This document shows positions 23,564 to 34,939 of a stretch of 64,000 bases of DNA, piece by piece (position 1 is the stretch's first letter; every line of letters begins with the position of its first letter). A program made the translations under genes and the position numbers. The notes under the pieces were generated by a model. That model saw nothing but the letters and a program-made list of their open reading frames with translations, was not told the origin of the DNA and did not search any database. The DNA lies in assembly GCF_033568475.1 (NCBI RefSeq), contig NC_133123.1, positions 5,394,001 to 5,458,000 on the forward strand, in the 5' to 3' direction. The DNA is from Henckelia pumila. Taxonomy: Eukaryota > Streptophyta > Magnoliopsida > Lamiales > Gesneriaceae.

Positions 23564-26500
23564 ATGATGTTGTCAATGACTTGCCATAATCTTGAGTTTG
23601 GGAGAACAAGGTTGGATTTTGTGGCGTGCGGGTGTTCTTCCAATGCCTCTTTTGATCGTTTTTCTGTAAGAAATTGCTCCAAGGGAGTGCTACGGAATGC
23701 TGATGGAGGATGCAAAGCTCGGAAATCGTTTTGCTACAGACGTGAAATCGGTCCATGTCGTGTGTCTTCAACTAAGACTCCGGAAGCTTTTCTCAAGGGT
23801 GATAAAAAAAAATTATTTGCTGCTTGTGTTGTGTTGATGGATGAGTTTGTGTTGGCATTTTAATGTTCAAATAACTTGAAGGTTGTGATTATGTTTGTAC
23901 CATTGCAGGGATCGCTGCTGGCCCTCCTCCAGTACTGGATTTTACTACAGAATTAACAAAGCTTTCTTCAGTATCTGATTTGTTTGAAGTGGTGGCCGAT
24001 GACTTACAGACGCTGAACAAAAATCTTCAATCTGTACGTTTAATGATTGTCATGCTTTGGAAAGTTCAGTTTGTAGTTTGTATTGTTGCTTAAGAGATGA
24101 ATAATGGTTGAAGTACTCAGTCTTTGTGTTATTTCACATTCTGAGGAGTTGAAAGAAAAAACTGATTGACTGGGTCTGGAAGTGATAATTGCCCTGCGTT
24201 ATAGGTGAAAGGTATGCTCTTCATGTGTAGTTTGGGGCTCACAGTAATCACGAAAAACTAAATAAACGTATCAAATCCTTTGTATATGTTCGGATATATT
24301 TGATTTGTTGTATTTCAAATCTGTCCCACAACACTTCATATTTGTTTTAGTCAACACAATGAATTTCAAATCCTACCAAATTGGTGTCACTTGAAACCCA
24401 AATTACACATCCTCAGTTTAAATCGAAATTATTCAATTCAAACACAAGTAAGACTAGCTTGGTCTGGGTTGAAATTTTTGGTTGGACACCAAAACAATTA
24501 TCTCAAATGTGGGCCAATTGAATAGGCAATATTCGGACAGCATCACCCTTCATTTTGTTGCAGCTTGAGATGAATGATATGTTGAGAACCAAAAGCCTCT
24601 TCTCACTTGGTAATTTTTAAAACTACCAGATAAAATTGCTCAATCTTGCTAGCATGCTTAAATTGGCATAAAATGTATCAGAACCAGCTGATGGTGATAG
24701 TGCTTAGCTTATTTCTTTTATTGGACAATACCGATGTTATATTACTTGCTACTGGATATCCCCTTGAGAGGTATAGACTATAATCATTAGGTATCTAAAA
24801 CATCCCAGAGTAAATTTTACAACATAAAATGTTGTCGGAGAAGTTTGATCGCACTTCCTGCAGATGCTAGTTTGTAAATGTTCTTCTTGAGCTGGTTAAC
24901 CTTGGCATTACTGTTAAAAGATGGATTTTACTGGTCTATGCTTGATCTACATACGTATGAATTTTGGAATGTGGATATTTGTGACTTGAGGAATTTGTTC
25001 GTAGAATTCTCGTATCATTCTTTTTGGATTGTAACTTTCACTTTAATGTTTTCCTTTACTTAGAAATGTATCTCAGAGTGAATTTTTGATCCCCCTCTTG
25101 TTTGTCTTTATTATATGTATAGGTTGGGGTTTGCCTTTATGAATCAACTTGCCGTTGCTATGTATTTGATGAGCGTTTTTCTCCTTATTGTATTTTCTTA
25201 TACATCAATCTGTTTTCAGATCACTGTGGTTTAACTTGTCTTAGCAATCTATTCTTATTATCAGTGGTTTTTTCTTCTGACAAGAGTCACTTTTAGATTG
25301 TTGGTGCAGAAAATCCGGTTCTGATGTCTGCTGCTGAGCAAATATTTGGAGCTGGTGGCAAAAGGATGAGACCGGCTTTAACTTTCCTTGTGTCAAGGGC
25401 AACTGCTGAGATTGCTGGTTTGAAGTAAGTGCAACTTGGCATCCAATTTAACCAATTTATGGAAAAACTAAAGCCGTCACGCTTATAGATTACCGTCAAT
25501 AACTCAGGGATCTCACCAAGGAACATAGAAGATTGGCAGAAATTATTGAAATGATCCACACAGCAAGTTTGATACACGACGATGTATTAGACGAAAGTGA
25601 CCTGAGGAGAGGTTAGCTTGCTGAGTGCAACTCCTTGAGAAAAATTTGTTGCACATCTCTTCGTTAAATCATTGATCATCTATGCATTGCTTTGGCAGAT
25701 ATTTTTCATTTTACATTCTGTAATACACTACTCTTACTGAATTATTACAAGTTCTTTGAAAGCTTCCCATTTGCTGATTCATTTGCAGGGAAAAAAACCG
25801 TCCACCAAATTTACGGTACAAGAATAGCTGTGTTGGCTGGAGATTTCATGTTTGCACAATCGTCATGGTACTTGGCCAACCTTGAAAATCTTGAAGTCAT
25901 AAAGCTTATCAGCCAGGTGTGCTGAATATTAGTCTACCTTTATGAACTTTTGTCTCTTGAAGTCCAAATTTTTTAGGCAAATAGAGAGAAAAAAATAGTC
26001 TGATTATCTATGATAACAAGGCAGAGAGACCCAAACTGGAGGCCAGAGGGCCCTAAGTTTATAATTTTTTAGGAAGTGAGAAAAGTTTATATACATATTC
26101 ACTTGATGAATTGTATTGCAGGTCATTAAAGATTTTGCTAGCGGTGAAATAAAGCAGGCATCTGGTTTATTCGACTGTGAAGTTGAACTTGACGAATATC
26201 TAATCAAGAGTTACTACAAAACAGCCTCATTGATTGCTGCTAGCACTAAAGGAGCCGCCATATTCAGTGGAGTCGATGCTGATATAGTTGAGCAGATGTA
26301 TCAGTATGGGAAAAATTTGGGCCTGTCGTTCCAAGTTGTGGATGATATATTAGACTTTACTCAGTCAGCAGAGCAACTAGGTAAACCTGCTGGAAGTGAT
26401 TTAGCCAAGGGAAATTTGACAGCACCCGTGATCTTTGCATTGGAGAAAGAAACAGAACTGAGGGATATAATCGAATCCGAATTTTCTGAGACTGGTTCTC

Positions 26501-26670
26501 TTGAAGAGGCCATTGATATTGTTAAGAAGTGTGGTGGGATTGAAAGGGCACGAGATTTGGCGAGAAAGAAGGCCGTTGAAGCTGTCCGAAATCTTCAATG
26601 CCTACCCTCTAGTTCCTTCAAGTTGGCGCTTGAGCAAATGGCAAAGTTTAACTTGGAAAGGATAACATGA
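23564..26670 (+). CDS. SPS1: Plastid solanesyl diphosphate synthase
   Basis: A trans-prenyltransferase that extends allylic diphosphates with isopentenyl diphosphate to C45, giving the plastoquinone-9 side chain. Six exons (23564-23798, 23909-24033, 25297-25424, 25508-25611, 25789-25916, 26122-26670) give 422 residues, close to Arabidopsis SPS1/SPS2. Residues 1 to about 80 form a transit peptide (MMLSMTC start, Cys- and Arg-rich). Catalytic features: GGKRMRP for substrate binding, first Asp-rich motif DDVLDE at 187-192, and second Asp-rich motif DDILD at 314-318 followed by the [10 protein letters not shown] region. All key Asp residues are present. The ATG at 23564 was chosen because no upstream in-frame ATG exists. 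SPS1 versus SPS2 rests on gene order, as Arabidopsis SPS1 also neighbours X8, RLK and SH2 genes. A decayed partial copy lies at 46618-56395. Confidence 0.93.
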
Positions 26671-27557
26671 TGGGTATATGCTGACATGGTTTGATTCTCG
26701 ATCGAGTTAAATCAATCTCTTCATGGAAAAGGCGTTGGGGCCAAAGTCTTTGCCATTGCAGATGGTTTTTTTGACTGAAGTGGCATAAAAAGAAACAGCA
26801 TATTTTACAGGTAATCTTGAGCAATTTATGTAGCTGATACCACACTTTACTTTTGCCATTTTTGGACAATGGCATATACGAGACAATGAGACTCAAATTC
26901 TTGTTGTGCACTCATTATTGAATGTCATGAAGAACCAATAATATCATGTAATATAATTCTCTCATACTTGCAGTTCTTTACTGTGGCATCATAAAAACCT
27001 GAGAATATTTTTAAAATTTTTTTTATGTATTCTATCTTTAATAACGGTGGTCATGAAGTGGTTTATTACAAATCAATTACTGTGGCAAGATAATTAATGA
27101 TGTCGCTAATGAAATTAATTAATGTTAATCCTCATAGAATCGTAAAAAAATTGCACGACGGAAAAGTGAGAAAATCACATTAAACTTAAACTAATCGTTA
27201 TGCTAGATAAAATGTTTTTATATCCAAGTTACATAAATCTTTGAAAAGATTTATAAAAAAAGATATTTTCTTCACCTTTTTTCTGGTCTGATTTTATTGG
27301 GAACAATATATTTAACATATTATTCTTATAAATTATACATTAATTAGTATCGCACAATCATAATTGTTTTGAATGACATATACATCATGTATTTGATATG
27401 CACGTCAAATTTGAAATAACCAAGTTGGATTATTATTGAAGAAGTTAAATAGAAAAAAAAAAATTGAATTTCACCAAGACATTGTGGATTAAACTAATTG
27501 TTGAAAAACAAGTGGCAATGAGATTAGGTGACAATTAGTTTTTTGTTTGTTTTGTAA

Positions 27558-27710
27558 TGTGGGAATCCGCAGCCGCTATTTTTGGTGTGAATTGGGTAAA
27601 CCCTCGGACTAACGTAATAGCATGCAAAATACGTTAGCCAAGTAAACCACACTAGATAAGCCCTATGTGATAGGCTAGTCCAAGAAGATGTTGGTAGGGA
27701 GAATCGACAA
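27558..27710. repeat. Dispersed plant short repeat
   Basis: The text TGTGGGAATCCGCAGCCGC, then GGGTAAACCC, then GCAAAATACGTTAGCC and GGGAGAATCGA matches a short interspersed repeat I recognise from many dicot genomes. It has no coding capacity. Its class (SINE-like or TRIM-like) is not settled here. Confidence 0.45.
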
Positions 27711-28479
27711 AATTATTCTACAGCCTAGGCCTGCCACCCCGCCTATCCGCCCTTGCTAGCAGCTAGATACAATGTTATTAGCGATGACAATAGAAAACAA
27801 AGTCATTTATTACTATGACTTATAATCTCGAATAAAAAGAAAATGTTCATTTAATATAATGTCATCAGTCCTACCAAAACTGATCATGAGAGTTTTTTGA
27901 ACAAAATATTACAAGATTTGAACAAATAAAAATATTAAAAAAAAGTTTGGATTAATTGTTGCATATTGTATATATGTATTTGATTTCCAAAAAAAAAAAA
28001 AAAAGAGATTTACCACATATTAATAATTTAGATTTAAAACAAGAGTATCATATACTTATGAAATAGATATATATCATTAATTAAATAAATAATTATATAA
28101 ATTAAATGTTCTTGGATAAATTTTTTATACTTTAACACAAGGCTTATATTTGAAAATTTTTATTTTTTATACTGTATTTTTGTCGGGATATATATCGATT
28201 ATTTTATATATTAAATTATTATTCAATATATTATATTTCATTATCCAAGTCAAACAAAAAAATGCATTCATAGGGTGGAAAAAAACTACACATAAGATAA
28301 ATTTGAATGTATTATGCATTAGCAGCATTACCAAGATGGTTGAGAATTAAAGCATGTCAAACTACAAAAATTGTGTTATTAACAACATATTTTATCGGAG
28401 ATAAAAATAATATGTGTTTTAGATATAGTTTATTCATATATAGAACTTTCATATTCAAATAAAACTTTTAAATAAAATA

Positions 28480-28805
28480 GTTTTTTTTAAAAAAAAATTG
28501 CTATCTCGTCTAATTTTAAGTCGGTCCACTAAATTGTCAAAGTTTACGTTTTAGTAAAGTTTAATTTTCGATAATTTTGACCTAATTGCTGACGTGTCAA
28601 ATATTGATTTTATATTGGAAATATTGATATGACATTAAAATGATGAAATGACATTGAAATTATTGGCTTGTCAAACATCAGGCAACAATTGGACTAACAA
28701 TAATAGAAAATTTAAAATTAACGTATCAAAATCAAAAGTCGACAACCCAATAGACTAAAACTCAAAATTGAACAAGTTGATAAACCAAAAAAATTATTTT
28801 ATCTC
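28480..28805. mobile_element. Diverged inverted-repeat MITE
   Basis: The left half (GGTCCACTAAATTGTC, GACGTGTCAAATATTG) and the right half (CAATAGACTAAAACTC, GGCTTGTCAAACATC) are loosely complementary. They resemble the clearer element at 29274-29573. Much decayed. Confidence 0.35.
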
Positions 28806-29220
28806 AAAGAAATTATGGTTTTTTACTTTCAAATCAATATATGTAAAATTATCATTTAACATAAATGACGTATGTTAAGTTTCAATAATTGTCTCTGCTA
28901 GGTAGAACAATTGAAACATTACGCGTGAGATACTGCATAGTTTCAAATATTTGAGTTGTATTGCTACCATCAACTATAACTTTTAGCAAAATAATAAACA
29001 ATTTGGTCATATAATTGGTGTCAGAGTGGAGGGCATGACTTCAATTCACATTGATTTCAAACACAATTATTAGGAAGAAGATTGTTGGGATGTAATAATT
29101 TTTTTCCTATATACAGGTTAAAACAAGGGTATGAATTTCTGTATAATTTAAGATATTTGAGTTGCATCAACTATAACTTATAATAAAATATTGCAAAGCA
29201 CTCGATCCTAAATATTAATT

Positions 29221-29221
<1 letters not shown>

Positions 29222-29258
<37 letters not shown>
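29222..29258. repeat. (AT)n microsatellite
   Basis: About 15 AT units just left of the inverted-repeat element. A second AT run (29576-29596) lies just right of it. Confidence 0.9.
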
Positions 29259-29259
<1 letters not shown>

Positions 29260-29273
29260 TGTGTGTGTGAGAA

Positions 29274-29573
29274 AAATATTTTTTTTGATCCATTAACTTA
29301 TCCATGTTTTGGTTTTAGTCCATAAACTTTTCAAAATTTGGTTTTGGTACACAAACTTTTAATTTTCAGTGATTTTGGTCCAACTACACATGTGTCAGCT
29401 AGACATTGATACACGTCAACGTTTTTCCGGTGACGTGTGTCAATATCTAGCTGACACGTATGTAGTTGGACCAAAATCAATGAAAATTAAAAGTTAGTGT
29501 ACAAAAACCAAATTTTAAAAAATTTATGGACCAAAAGCAAAACATAAACAAATAATGGACCAAAAAAATATTT
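29274..29573. mobile_element. 300-bp palindromic MITE
   Basis: Long inverted arms run from AAATATTTTTTTTGATCCAT on the left to its complement on the right. Internal matching blocks include TTTTGGTCCAACTACA / TGTAGTTGGACCAAAA and GTGTCAGCTAGA / TCTAGCTGACAC. The centre is near 29423. It sits within an AT microsatellite, which may hide a TA target duplication. Confidence 0.85.
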
Positions 29574-29945
29574 CCCATATATATATATATATATAATACG
29601 TTTTTCAACAAATATGTAATATATCTTATTGTTTTAAAGTGTTAACTAAAAAATAAATCAAACTCAATATATAAATAACGTAATACACAAGAAGAAAATT
29701 TCAAATTCACTTGCACATTCATATAATATTTCATGTTAATAGAGGGATGTCATTTAAAATCTATTCTAGTTTGCATTAGTATTGTAAATCGTGGATTTAA
29801 GATTTACCGAAAGAAGATCGTGAAAGTACGACAATTGAAACTGCATGAATTGGATATACATTGATCCAAACACAAGATTATGGAATACCATGGCAAGAGA
29901 CATGGACAGCATGAGACGAAGCACACAAAAGCCGTACGAAGCAGG

Positions 29946-31841
29946 TCACGTCTGTGATGGGAGAGTACGCAAAATCACGGCGGCGCCATGCTGTGGTTTC
30001 AGCGTAAGAATCGAAAAGGGAGAATGGGAATAAGAGCGAGACAATTCAAACGAAAATCGTTGCAGAATCATTGCCACGGCCATTTTGGCCTCAATCATGG
30101 CGAAATTCTGGCCAATACAGATCCTGGGACCCGAGCCGAATGGTACAAAGCTGCCCGAGTTTGTGGCGGCATTCGAAATCCCTCTGGAAAATCTCCGAGG
30201 GTTGAATTCTTTTGCGTCATCCCCCCAAATCTTGGGATCGTGATGGAGTTCCGCAATCAGCAGCGTCATATCTACGCCTGCTGGTATGGTCAACTTTCCT
30301 AGTTTCACTGTCTGTTTCGGGCCTCGAGACAGGATGGGTACCGGCGGGTACAGCCTCAGCACTTCTAGTAGAATCATTGTTACCTGCAAATGAATATTCT
30401 ATGTTACATCCGGGAGTTTTATAGTCCTTTCGACTTAATAATAAAATAGGAGAGAATCTTACAACTTTGAGTTGATTCAACCCTTCAAAATGTGGCTCCG
30501 AATCTCCAAAAACTTCCAAAACCTCGTCTCTTGCTAAATTTTGCCATTCTTGAAATTGGGACAACAACACTATAGTCCAAACCAGCAAACACGAGGTCGT
30601 GTCGGACCCAGCAAAGTAGAAAAGTTGACATTCGTCGATTACATCTTCGATACTCATTCCCCTGTTGTTGTTGTTTCCATTTTCTTGTGAATTGGATTCC
30701 ATTAGGACACCCAACAAGTCATCACCAACAATTGCATTTGCTTCTCCCATTTCTATGGCCTCCACCCTTTTCTTGATGATCCCCTCTAGTAAACATCTCA
30801 TTTCTCTTGAGATATCTTTCACTCTTTTGTTTGTTCTTGTGGGAAGATATCTGTCAAAACAAAATTTGAACCCCCTTCATATCTATTATATTATACTAGA
30901 GTTGAAAAGAAATTTCGACTTTCAAGTCTAAAATACCTACTTCGATCCTGGAATGCACGATAATTTGACTATTTTTAAAGTGAGCTCGAATTTGTCTTTA
31001 TGGAGCTGAAATATCCTTTTTCCTTCTTGATAACTGCTGCCGAATGCGGTGCGCGAGATCACGTCCCCTGTTAAGTCTTCAATAAATGGCCATACGTCGA
31101 TTTCGCATGAACCTTCGTTTGTGCAAGAAACCATGGATTCCCATTTTTCTAGCATACTCGTACAGCTCAAAACCATTGCTGGTACCATTTTCTGTGATTT
31201 CAATTTAGAATAAGAGAAAAAAGTGGCGATTGTCTCTGTTTGATGTATGAGCTAAGATTTACCCACCTTTAACTTCTCCAGATGAAAAGCAGGACTTATA
31301 ATCTTTCTGTGCAAACTCCATTTTTGACCTTCAAGAAACACAATCCCTCCAGTGAGCATCTTGCCAGCCACGGTATCTGTAACGGGCTTCCGAAACACTT
31401 CTGGTTTCCTTAAAATCTCCGTACTCAGCTTCGGATCTGTAATATTCAATCTCGGCCTCGGCCCAAACCACGCGAAAGAATTCGAGCCTGAAACATAAAA
31501 AAAAAATTTATGAAGTACAAAAAGTTTTAATTTTTGTAGCTGTCAGCAAAGTCATAGTACTAACCAAACTTTTTTACGATGTTGCTGTAATAGGGGATGA
31601 TGTGTGGAATCACATCGTCTGATAGTGCGATTGATCGAGGCTGTTCTTCTGTAGTGACATTGATTAGTTCTTTAAGATCACCCACAAGGAATCTGTATGG
31701 ATTCCCATTAAGACCTTGTTCCCTTAGAATTTTTTCCAGTTTTCTCGGACCGAACCAAACCCAATTCAGTAACTTCACTGCGGATGCTATGCATACAGCT
31801 GCAAGGATGGAGGTGAAGATTAAGCTCGGGTTCGGAATCAT
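29946..31841 (-). CDS. Cytochrome P450, CYP72A subfamily (copy 1)
   Basis: An ER-anchored monooxygenase of the CYP72 clan. CYP72A enzymes oxidise terpenoids, for example secologanin synthase and triterpenoid or gibberellin oxidases; the substrate here is unknown. Five exons (31565-31841, 31267-31487, 30941-31191, 30463-30850, 29946-30383) give 524 residues with all phases matching. Seen: N-terminal membrane helix ([19 protein letters not shown]), the clan-typical [16 protein letters not shown]-helix oxygen-binding AGSDTT at about 330-335, ExxR at 386-389 (EVLR), the FNPRRF block, and the heme loop [10 protein letters not shown] with ligand Cys468. It looks fully functional. A sister copy with identical exon layout lies about 27 kb downstream on the same strand. 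Confidence 0.93.
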
Positions 31842-31910
31842 TGTTTGAGGCGAAATTATGAAGAGCCAAATGTTAGTTGTCCATGTAAATGAATAAATTA
31901 TTTCAGAGTT

Positions 31911-31920
31911 TTATAAATAG
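31911..31920 (-). promoter_or_regulatory. Possible TATA box of CYP72A copy 1
   Basis: TATTTATAAA on the minus strand, about 70 bases before the ATG. It is placed plausibly if the 5' leader is short. No equivalent is obvious before copy 2. Confidence 0.35.
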
Positions 31921-32324
31921 ACTTGTCAATCCCCACTCTCGAGTTATTTTTGGGTTGAGTTAGACACAATTCTATAATATTAACATGTATCAAAGCTCGG
32001 TCCACTTATATACATTTTATCGGATCAATATGGACATCTAACACATCCTCTTCATGCCCAAAAACGGACATGAACTGTAGCGTGAAGTTTATTAGACAAC
32101 GGATGACTCAATTATGGGTAATTCAACACATAAGAGTGGATTTGAGCTAAAATTCAGGCTTTAGTTTAGACTTAAATCCATAATTTTAACAACAAATACA
32201 AAGGGTTTCTCAATTATGATTGATTTTTTTTTGAAAAGGTATCCTAAAATTTTTTAGAAGTATTATTATTATTATTATTATTATTATGTATGGCCTCTTT
32301 ATTTTTATTTTTTGGTTTTGTACA
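31921..32324. other. Upstream region of CYP72A copy 1
   Basis: AT-rich, with an (ATT)n microsatellite at about 32263-32287. No gene seen. Confidence 0.5.
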
Positions 32325-32480
32325 CACTACAAAAAAAAATTAGGAGCGGTTTCCGACCGCTGCGATATAATTTTAAGGGGTTTTGCAACCGCTTTGGTAA
32401 TCAGCACAGCGAATGCAGATATTATATCAAATACGAATTTTTTGTATTACATTGAATATCTTTGTATCTTAAAAGCGAAA
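32325..32480 (+). mobile_element. CACTA-type transposon end fragment
   Basis: Starts CACTACAAAAAAAAATTAGG, as in the terminal repeat of CACTA (EnSpm) elements. Subterminal AGCGGT-TTCCG-ACCGCT hairpin and GCAACCGCTTT text follow, also typical of the family. The opposite end was not found, so this is probably a truncated non-autonomous copy. Confidence 0.55.
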
Positions 32481-32502
32481 TAAGTTACATGATTAGATTT
32501 TA

Positions 32503-32844
32503 GGGAGTGTTTGCAATAAATTGTGCTTTTGTAGAAGTAATTAATTTATAGATTATAAAAAAGTTAAGAAAAATCAAAAAGTTGGTAGTGTTTGGAAACA
32601 AATGTGAAAATCTAAAAATCAAAGTTGGGTAGTGTTTGATAAATAAGTGATTAGAGTGATTTTAACAATGACTTTCTTATTAAAATCACTTTTGAAGAAT
32701 CATAATCCTCACATGACTAGCTTTTGGATTTCAATTAAGTTAACCATAAGCTAACACATAATATAGGTTTAAGAAACACACAAAAATGATTTTTTTAAGC
32801 CAAAAGCTAACAATCACTTTTTTTTAGTGATCTCAAACACTCCC
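32503..32844. mobile_element. hAT-like MITE, 342 bp
   Basis: Perfect 11-bp terminal inverted repeats GGGAGTGTTTG / CAAACACTCCC enclose an AT-rich, non-coding interior with GTAGTGTTTGG-like internal repeats. Such ends are typical of small hAT relatives. The 8-bp target duplication is not clear. Confidence 0.7.
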
Positions 32845-33873
32845 TTAATTGAGTTGCATAGATTATATCAAATAGTGTGCAATTTTATGTAATTTGTTTT
32901 TAAATACAAAGTTATTCAATGTAATTAAAAAAAAGTTTTAGTTTATTATGTTTCCAAAGTTTTATAAACCTAACACACATACCACAAGTTTGAAATGTGA
33001 AATTGATAACTCTCACTAAAAATTATTGGTAGTTCCGTCACATCGCTCGCCTAATATATCCCCCAAACATATATAAAATCCTGGACCGTCAATAGTGGGA
33101 TACGAAATTAATTAATAAATTGTAGAGTTGATTCGGCCATTCGTTCTATAACTATTAATCTAATGTTGCATAATTTCTTTTTTTTTTTTTTTTGGAACAA
33201 AATGTTGCATACTCACGAGCGAGGTAATATTTAAACACATTGAAATTGGGTTCCTATTTGTATGTAGACTATGTAGACTTTTTGTAAACTTATGGTCAAT
33301 GGTAAGATGAAGTTGTTCATGTTGATTTTTTTTATTATAACAATATCATATTTCTTCAGGCAATCAAATATAAATTTTTTTTTATTACATCTAATAACTT
33401 TGTATTTCACAAAAAAAAAAAAATTGTACTTAATTTTAAAGAAATACTATTACGTACACATAATAATACTTTAATTTTGTGGCAGATATTATATTAAATT
33501 ATGTGCAATTTAATATTGTTGTTAAATACAAAGTTAATTCCACATGTAATAGAAAAAATTAGTTTATTTCGTTTTTATATTTCTAACATCCGAATACAAA
33601 CTTTTGGGAAACTAATGCACACACCACAAATTTGAAAAAGTGAATTGGCGATGTCGACCGGAAATTGGTAGTTCCGATCACAGTATTGTCATTGCCTAAT
33701 ATACGTTTTCTCAAACTTAAAATTCTGAATACGTTCCTTGTAGACAACAAAATTAATAAATTTTATAGTTGATTTATTTTTTAACAATTAATATTAATGT
33801 TAGTAGATTCATTAATTAATATTTAACACATGAAATTGGAATACCACTTTTGAGTAGACTTTTTATAAATTTA

Positions 33874-34370
33874 AAGCGTGTTTAATAGCTTTGATGGTCA
33901 TAGGGCCGCTGTTATTCCATAGGAGCGAGAGATGAAGCAGGTGAATTATTAGTAGCAACTTCCTACCGAATTCGTAATCCCGGTTCGGTGTTAAGAGGGG
34001 AGCTTCGCGCTGTTTTGTGTGGAATGGAATTGGTGTTGCGCTGCTCCCTAAAAAATATTTGGGTTTTCTCGGACTCAATGGAGGCCATTAAAATTATGAA
34101 TAATTCTACATCCAAGGTTTTAGGACCTGAAGGAGTGCTGGTCTCGGTCATTAAAGATTTGTTGTCGGATGACGTTTTTTTGGGCTTTAAGCCTTTAAAC
34201 ATATTACATATGTACCGACAGGCTAATGCGACTACCCACAAGCTGGCTCAATTTGCTGTATCTAGTCCAAGTCCTAGCAATTGGTGTTTCGTAGATTTTC
34301 CATCTTGGTTACAAGACATTGTAATTCAAGATTTGGTTGTTTAATGTAGCTTTTCAGTTCAAAAAAAAAA
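33874..34370 (+). mobile_element. 5'-truncated LINE fragment with RNase H domain
   Basis: An open stretch of about 145 codons ending at 34344 reads as the RNase H domain that closes plant LINE ORF2. It shows ARDEAGELLVATSYRI, LRGELRAVLCGMEL with the catalytic Glu, VFSDSMEAIKIM with the Asp, and ANATTHKLAQFA. It has no start codon of its own. A run of ten A follows at 34361-34370. Flanking 20-mers (33854-33873 and 34374-34393) agree at 14 of 20 positions, consistent with an old target duplication. It is therefore a dead-on-arrival copy inside the tandem array rather than a host gene. Confidence 0.65.
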
Positions 34371-34939
34371 TATGTGGACTTTTGTGCAACTTATTGGATT
34401 TGTATGACTATATATAAGTGATTTTTTTATGTTTATATATTCGAGATTATAGCATTTATGTGCTTTGAAATAAAATAATTCATACAGATAAAGATACAAT
34501 TTAAGTATTAGAGAAAAATATTTTCACAAAATTTTATTAAATATGTTTACTTATATAAACAACTATTATTAAAAAAAATTGACGTAATATAAATTAAATA
34601 AAACTAAACCAAGGTTAAATGAGTTTGTGAAACATATGGAAAAGGGTACTATAGGATTTTAAATTATATAAGACATAATGCAAAACATTTAGTTAAGAAG
34701 GCCATTTTTAAAAATATGACTTTGAAATAGGTTAGAATAATCAATTTCGCTTAATATAATATAATGTACACACATTAATTAGTATTTAAACACATTGAAA
34801 TTGGGTTAATATTTGTGAGAAGACTTTTTGTTAACTTAAAACAAGTTAAATGGTAATATGAAGATGGTCATGTTGATTTTGCATTAAAACTTCATCTTAT
34901 ATTCCTACAAGCTGCAGGAGTGAATAGTGAATTGATTAT

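Larger units (their letters stand above)
26671..29945. other. Intergenic between SPS and first CYP72A
   Basis: Holds the SPS 3' UTR, a dispersed short repeat at about 27558, two inverted-repeat elements (28480-28805 weak, 29274-29573 clear) and (AT)n runs. No coding gene is visible. Confidence 0.6.
32424..34930. repeat. Tandem array of about 550-600 bp units
   Basis: The same blocks recur in order. The block TATCAAATA-TTTTTT-ATTACAT is at 32424 and 33360. The block with TGTGCAATTT and AAATACAAAGTTA is at 32870 and 33484. The block ACACATTGAAATTGGGTT with GTAGACTTTTTGTAAACTT is at 33233, 33823 and 34790. Spacing is about 600 bp once inserted elements are removed. A further unit continues at 46382-46613 beyond the Gypsy insertion, and a diverged half unit lies at 58845-58965. 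No coding function is seen. Confidence 0.7.

Noticed and set aside
24034-25296. Possible extra gene in the long SPS intron 2
   Set aside because: Only short frames without domains; intron 2 is simply long (about 1.26 kb).
30217-30822. A 201-codon minus-strand frame in CYP72A copy 1
   Set aside because: It reads through intron 4 into exon 5 in the wrong frame; the spliced frame restores ExxR and the heme loop.
33874-34344. Host RNase H-like gene
   Set aside because: No start codon, poly(A) run behind it and degenerate flanking duplication; fits a 5'-truncated LINE copy better.
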